Of a stretch of DNA of 17,459 bases, positions 14,483 to 17,459 are shown piece after piece. Each line of letters opens with the position of its first letter. The stretch's first letter is position 1. Source of the DNA: Modestobacter sp. Lineage in GTDB: Bacteria > Actinomycetota > Actinomycetes > Mycobacteriales > Geodermatophilaceae. The stretch is from positions 1-17,459 of the forward strand of contig JAOPVN010000027.1 of the NCBI GenBank assembly GCA_025966175.1, in the 5' to 3' direction. The notes below the pieces were generated by a model. It was not told the origin of the DNA and ran no database searches. It worked only from the letters and a program-made list of their open reading frames with translations. The translations under genes and the position numbers were made by a program.

Positions 14483-16018
14483 ATGCGCAAGTGGTTGCCG
14501 CTGGTCGCGATCTGCACCGGCACGTTCATGCTCCTCATCGACGTCACGATCGTGAACGTCGCCCTGCCCGAGATGGCCACGGACCTGCAGACGAGCTTCA
14601 GCCAGCTGCAGTGGGTCGTCGACGTCTACGCCCTGGCACTGGCCGCGCTGGTGCTCGGCGCCGGGTCACTGGCCGACCTGTTCGGACGCCGGAGGCTCTA
14701 TCTGATCGGGCTGGTGCTCTTCGCGCTGGCGTCGCTGGCCTCGGGGCTCGCGCCCAGTGCCGGCTTCCTGATCGCCGCCCGCGGCCTGCAGGGGATCGGC
14801 GGGGCGATCATGTTCGCCACCACGATCGCGCTGATCAACACCAGCTACGAGGGCCGCGACCGGGGGACGGCGTTCGGCATCTGGGGTGCCGTGGTCGGCG
14901 CCTCCGCTGCCCTCGGGCCGATCCTGGGGGGCGCGCTCACCGAGCTGTCCTGGCGGTGGATCTTCTTCGTCAACCTGCCGGTGACCGTGCTGGCCGTGGC
15001 CCTCACCCTCACCGCGGTGCACGAGGCCCGGCAGCAGAACGCGCCGCGGCCCGACGTCCGGGGCATCGTGCTGTTCACCGTGGGTGCCGGGGCCGTCGTC
15101 TTCGGGCTCGTCCGGGCCGCGGCCGACGGCTGGGGGCAGCCCGACGCCTGGGGGCCGATCGCCGGCGGGCTCGTCGTCCTGGCCCTCTGGATCGTCGTGG
15201 AGCTCCGTCGTCCGAACCCGATGCTCGACGTCCGGCTGTTCGGCAGCCGTTCGTTCACCGGGATCATGCTGGGCGCGCTGCTGCTCAACGGTGCCGCGTT
15301 CGCCGAGCTGATCTACACCTCGCTGTGGCTGCAGTCGATCGGCGGGCTGTCCCCGCTGCAGGCCGGGTGCGTGTTCATCCCGCTCTCTGCGCTGAGCTTC
15401 GGGGTGGCCGCCGTCGCCGGCCGCTTCCTGCAGACCCGACCGCCCCGGCTGGTCCTGGGCGGCGGGCTGCTGCTGATCGGCCTCGGTGGGCTGCTGCTCG
15501 CCCTCGTCGACGCGGAGTCCACGTGGCGGGTGCTCGTGCCGGGGCTGGCGGTGCTGGGCGCCGGTGTCGGCATGGCCAACCCGACGCTGGCCTCCGCGGC
15601 GCTGGCGGCCGTGCCCCGCGAGCGCAGCGGCATGGCCTCGGGTGCGGTGAACACCGCGCGCCAGCTCGGTTTCGCGCTGGGCGTGGCGGTGCTGGGCAGC
15701 GTCTTCACCGCCCAGGCGACGTCGGTGCTGCGCGACGGCGGCTCCGCGGACGCCGCGGGCACCGCGTCGGCGCTGACCGCCGGGCAGGCCGGCCAGCTCA
15801 TCGGCTCCGCCCCGGCGCAGGACCGGGCCGGGCTCGCGGACCTGCTGGGCAGCGCCTACGCCGGCGGGCTGCGCGATGTCTTCCTGGCCTGCGGCGCGGC
15901 CGGCATCCTCGGGGGTCTGCTGGTGCTGTGGCTGGTCCGGGCGGCGGCGCCCAGCGGTGCGCACCAGTCCGGTGCGCCGCGGGAGGCTGCGCAGCCGGAG
16001 TCCGCGCCGGCGCACTGA
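14483..16018 (+). CDS. MFS drug-type exporter, DHA2 (14-TMS, EmrB/QacA) family
   Basis: A 511-residue inner-membrane, proton-driven exporter. DHA2 hallmarks are LIDVTIVNVALPEM in helix 1 (residues 18-31), QWVVDVYALALAAL in helix 2, motif A GSLADLFGRRR (61-71), the RGLQGIGGA segment, and a motif-C-like helix GAVVGASAALGPILGGAL (about 136-153), followed by WRWIFFVNLPV. The length suits 14 membrane helices. Likely cargo is drugs, dyes or an endogenous metabolite; the substrate is unknown. ATG 14483 has no Shine-Dalgarno but a CACAGT hexamer 6 nt upstream. The divergent Lrp regulator is a plausible controller, as Lrp-type proteins often govern adjacent exporters. The C-terminal tail (SGAHQSGAPREAAQPESAPAH) is polar. 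The PIG-L gene begins 19 nt downstream. Confidence 0.92.
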   Translation: MRKWLPLVAICTGTFMLLIDVTIVNVALPEMATDLQTSFSQLQWVVDVYALALAALVLGAGSLADLFGRRRLYLIGLVLFALASLASGLAPSAGFLIAARGLQGIGGAIMFATTIALINTSYEGRDRGTAFGIWGAVVGASAALGPILGGALTELSWRWIFFVNLPVTVLAVALTLTAVHEARQQNAPRPDVRGIVLFTVGAGAVVFGLVRAAADGWGQPDAWGPIAGGLVVLALWIVVELRRPNPMLDVRLFGSRSFTGIMLGALLLNGAAFAELIYTSLWLQSIGGLSPLQAGCVFIPLSALSFGVAAVAGRFLQTRPPRLVLGGGLLLIGLGGLLLALVDAESTWRVLVPGLAVLGAGVGMANPTLASAALAAVPRERSGMASGAVNTARQLGFALGVAVLGSVFTAQATSVLRDGGSADAAGTASALTAGQAGQLIGSAPAQDRAGLADLLGSAYAGGLRDVFLACGAAGILGGLLVLWLVRAAAPSGAHQSGAPREAAQPESAPAH

Positions 16019-16024
16019 CCGGGG

Positions 16025-16030
16025 CAGACT
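16025..16030 (+). promoter_or_regulatory. -10-like hexamer before the PIG-L gene
   Basis: CAGACT ends 7 nt before ATG 16038, and no Shine-Dalgarno lies between them. It deviates from TANNNT only at the first base. Confidence 0.35.
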
Positions 16031-16037
16031 CGCCGGC

Positions 16038-16760
16038 ATGGCCACCCCCCCTCTGCCGTTCCCCGACGACTGGGAGCGCGCCCTCGTGATCGCCGCGCAC
16101 CCCGACGACATCGAGTACGGGCCGGCGGCTGCCGTCGCCGTCTGGACGGCGGCGGGCAAGGAGGTCCACTACCTGCTGGCCACCCGCGGCGAGGCCGGCA
16201 TCGCCGGGCTCCACCCCGCCCAGGCCGGCCCGCTGCGGGAGCAGGAGCAGCGCCGCTCGGCCGCCGCGGTCGGGGTGACGGAGGTGGAGTTCCTCGACCA
16301 CCGGGACGGCGTGCTCGAGATGGGCCTGCCGCTGCGCCGCGACCTCGCCTGGGCGATCCGTCGGCACCGCCCGGACCTGGTGGTCACGATGCACGGCGGG
16401 GACACCTGGACCCCGCCCGGAGTCACGCCCGGGGCGCTGAACTCCCCGGACCACCGGGCGCTGACCCGCTCGGTGCTCGACGCGGTGGGCGACGCGGCCA
16501 ACGAGTGGATCTTCCCCGACCTGGAGGGGCCGCCGTGGTCCGGCGTCCAGTACATCGCCGTCCATGCCGGGCAGCCTCGGCACGTCGTCGACGTCACCGC
16601 CGGCATCGAGGCGGCCGTCGCCTCGCTGACCGAACACCGCCGGTACCTGGAGGCGCTGTCGGACGACCCGGTCGAGGAACAGGCGCGTCGACAGGTCGAC
16701 ATGGCGACGCTGACCGAGGACGGCGGTCGCCAGGTGGGCTTCGGGCTCTACTGGGGCTGA
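16038..16760 (+). CDS. PIG-L / LmbE family zinc-dependent deacetylase
   Basis: A 240-residue cytoplasmic hydrolase of the PIG-L family, which removes acyl groups from N-acetyl-glucosamine-type or related amide substrates. The zinc site is visible as AHPDDIEYG (H21, D23, D24), with the third ligand H139 in NSPDHRAL. ATRGEAGI and REQEQRRSAAAVGV are typical family segments. It is shorter than MshB and Mca (about 290-300 residues) of mycothiol metabolism, and lacks enough of their context to be named as either. ATG 16038 follows the MFS stop by 19 nt; a -10-like CAGACT lies between, so it may be transcribed with the exporter, from its own start, or both. Confidence 0.88.
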   Translation: MATPPLPFPDDWERALVIAAHPDDIEYGPAAAVAVWTAAGKEVHYLLATRGEAGIAGLHPAQAGPLREQEQRRSAAAVGVTEVEFLDHRDGVLEMGLPLRRDLAWAIRRHRPDLVVTMHGGDTWTPPGVTPGALNSPDHRALTRSVLDAVGDAANEWIFPDLEGPPWSGVQYIAVHAGQPRHVVDVTAGIEAAVASLTEHRRYLEALSDDPVEEQARRQVDMATLTEDGGRQVGFGLYWG

Positions 16761-16772
16761 CCGGCGCGGCGG

Positions 16773-17276
16773 TCAGCGACCGAGGGCCTGCACGACGCCG
16801 GACGCGGCCTCGTCCAGGGCGGCGCGGGCAGCACCCCAGGACACCGTGGCGGGGAACTGCCCGAGCAGGACGACGGCCGTGCCGTCGGGCAGCGCGCCGC
16901 TGGAGTGCAGCTGGCGGGTGCCGGCGACACCGCACAGCCAGCCCTGCTTGACCACGATGTCGGCGTCCGCGTCGAGCGTCGGTGAGCGCAACCCGAACGC
17001 CTGGTCGAGCCGTCGGCCGCGGGTCGGGCACCGGCGGGGCGAGCCGCCAGGTGGCCTCGCAGGCGTCCTGCACGGCGTCCTCGGCGGACGGGCGGTCACC
17101 GAGCGCAGCACCGCCAGGCGGACCAGCGGCAGCCACTCCTCGTCGACGATCGCGGTCATCGTGGCCTGGTCGAGCTGGAAGAGGCGCTCGGTCACGCGGG
17201 GCGGGGCGGCCGTCACGACCTCGGCCGGGGATGAGGGCGGCGGTTCATCGTCATGCTGGTCAGACGCCCGGGGCAC
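16773..17276 (-). pseudogene. Frameshifted remnant resembling the C-terminus of a serine-hydrolase (beta-lactamase-like) protein
   Basis: The minus strand codes well in one frame at both ends. 17195-17100 gives TERLFQLDQATMTAIVDEEW and 17008-16773 gives LDQAFGLRSPTLDADADIVV, then KQGWLCGVAG and RQLHSSGALPDGTAVVLLGQ. Between about 17098 and 17012 that frame becomes Pro/Arg junk with poor third-position G/C, while a neighbouring frame reads DRPSAEDAVQDACEATWRLA with near-perfect GC3. This implies one base lost near 17098 and a compensating gain near 17012, giving a net in-frame length. KQGW followed by a hydrophobic strand resembles the KTG region of class A beta-lactamase-like hydrolases, but no SxxK nucleophile segment is present, and rnpB leaves little room upstream. 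GTG 17276 and GTG 17195 are possible starts. Sequencing error is an alternative for the frameshifts. Confidence 0.55.
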
Positions 17277-17296
17277 GGATCGGTTGGTCGACGGGT

Positions 17297-17312
17297 TGTG
17301 AGCTGGACCACA
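17297..17312. promoter_or_regulatory. CRP-like inverted repeat upstream of rnpB
   Basis: TGTGA-GCTGGA-CCACA differs from the CRP-type TGTGA-N6-TCACA consensus at one base and extends to TTGTG/CACAA. It lies about 40 nt before the rnpB -10 box and next to possible starts of the divergent remnant. It may be chance. Confidence 0.25.
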
Positions 17313-17351
17313 AAGCCCTCCGGGTCTCGTCCACGGGATCTTCCCGGTGGG

Positions 17352-17357
17352 TAGGCT
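17352..17357 (+). promoter_or_regulatory. -10 element of rnpB
   Basis: TAGGCT fits TANNNT and lies about 7 nt before the expected RNA 5' end. The same hexamer drives the putative TauE/SafE start. No good -35 hexamer is visible at 17-18 nt spacing. Confidence 0.5.
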
Positions 17358-17363
17358 CCCCGA

Positions 17364-17459
17364 CACGACGGACGAGTCGGCTGGGCGGTCGCGTCGGTGG
17401 GGGAGACCCCGCCGCCGAGGAACGTCCGGGCTCCACAGGGCAGGGTGGTCGTTAACAGC
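17364..17459 (+). ncRNA. rnpB: RNase P RNA, 5' part (runs off the window)
   Basis: The catalytic RNA of RNase P, which trims tRNA 5' leaders. The conserved 5' domain is recognisable: a GC-rich P1/P2 region with CGAGTCGGCTGGGCGGTCGC (17373-17392), a stem formed by GGTGGGG and CCCCGCC, then the conserved core GAGGAACGTCCGGGCTCCAC (17417-17436) and CAGGGTGGTCGTTAACAGC at the window end. The layout matches actinobacterial A-type RNase P RNA. The exact 5' end is inferred from the -10 box and may be off by several bases. Only about a quarter of the usual 400 nt is present. Confidence 0.92.

Noticed and set aside
17051..17066. CCTCGCAGGC similar to the loop of the 54-nt hairpin family
   Set aside because: The flanks do not form the stem and it lies within the remnant coding sequence; chance match.
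1..17459. tRNA genes, CRISPR arrays, insertion sequences, prophage or toxin-antitoxin modules
   Set aside because: I found no cloverleaf, no regularly spaced direct repeats, and no transposase, integrase or toxin motifs in any plausible frame.

Overview
This is a stretch of a very GC-rich actinobacterial chromosome, by eye about 73-75% G+C. Three things point to Actinobacteria: genes packed with G/C at codon position 3; the gene set Nif3-like / C4 zinc ribbon / fused RNase HI-phosphatase lying near the RNase P RNA gene; and many genes starting right after a -10-like hexamer with no Shine-Dalgarno. Some repeat-like elements make me suspect Geodermatophilaceae (Blastococcus, Modestobacter or Geodermatophilus). 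That family call is inference from memory, not proof.

Layout. (1) 110-3892: one giant ORF encoding both halves of an asymmetric ABC exporter, with a 28-bp low-GC perfect palindrome embedded in the linker. (2) 3893-3946: a structured 54-nt hairpin, copy A. (3) 3986-9732: a plus-strand run of GNAT acetyltransferase, Nif3-family protein, DUF3311 plus MctP-type sodium:solute symporter pair, coiled-coil zinc-ribbon protein, and RNase HI fused to a phosphoglycerate-mutase-like phosphatase. (4) 9807-10838: nadA (quinolinate synthase), preceded by a perfect 18-bp palindrome and followed by hairpin copy B (10848-10901). (5) Minus strand: an ArsB-like ion transporter and a TauE/SafE permease. The permease is divergent from a small DoxX-like membrane protein, with overlapping -10 elements between them. 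(6) A perfect 20-bp-stem hairpin separates DoxX from a convergent tandem-domain Lrp/AsnC regulator, which is divergent from a DHA2-family MFS exporter. A PIG-L deacetylase follows the exporter. (7) 16773-17276 minus: the decayed, frameshifted C-terminal remnant of what looks like a serine-hydrolase gene. (8) From about 17364 to the window end: the 5' part of rnpB.

How the genes fit together. Most is housekeeping or general physiology: RNA-DNA hybrid removal, NAD synthesis, RNase P, carboxylate uptake and efflux. The DUF3311 and MctP genes look like one transporter. The Lrp regulator may control the adjacent MFS exporter. I see no defence system, prophage, CRISPR array or secondary-metabolite cluster.

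The most interesting signal is non-coding. Hairpins A and B are both 54 nt, align without gaps, sit 3' of plus-strand genes in the same orientation, and differ at 12 positions. Ten of those differences form five Watson-Crick-preserving double changes, while the loop is nearly invariant. That is strong covariation evidence for a dispersed, structurally selected DNA or RNA element. The second theme is start-site architecture: eight genes begin 6-8 nt after a YANNNT hexamer, which suggests widespread leaderless transcription, including one bidirectional promoter whose two -10 boxes share a TA step.
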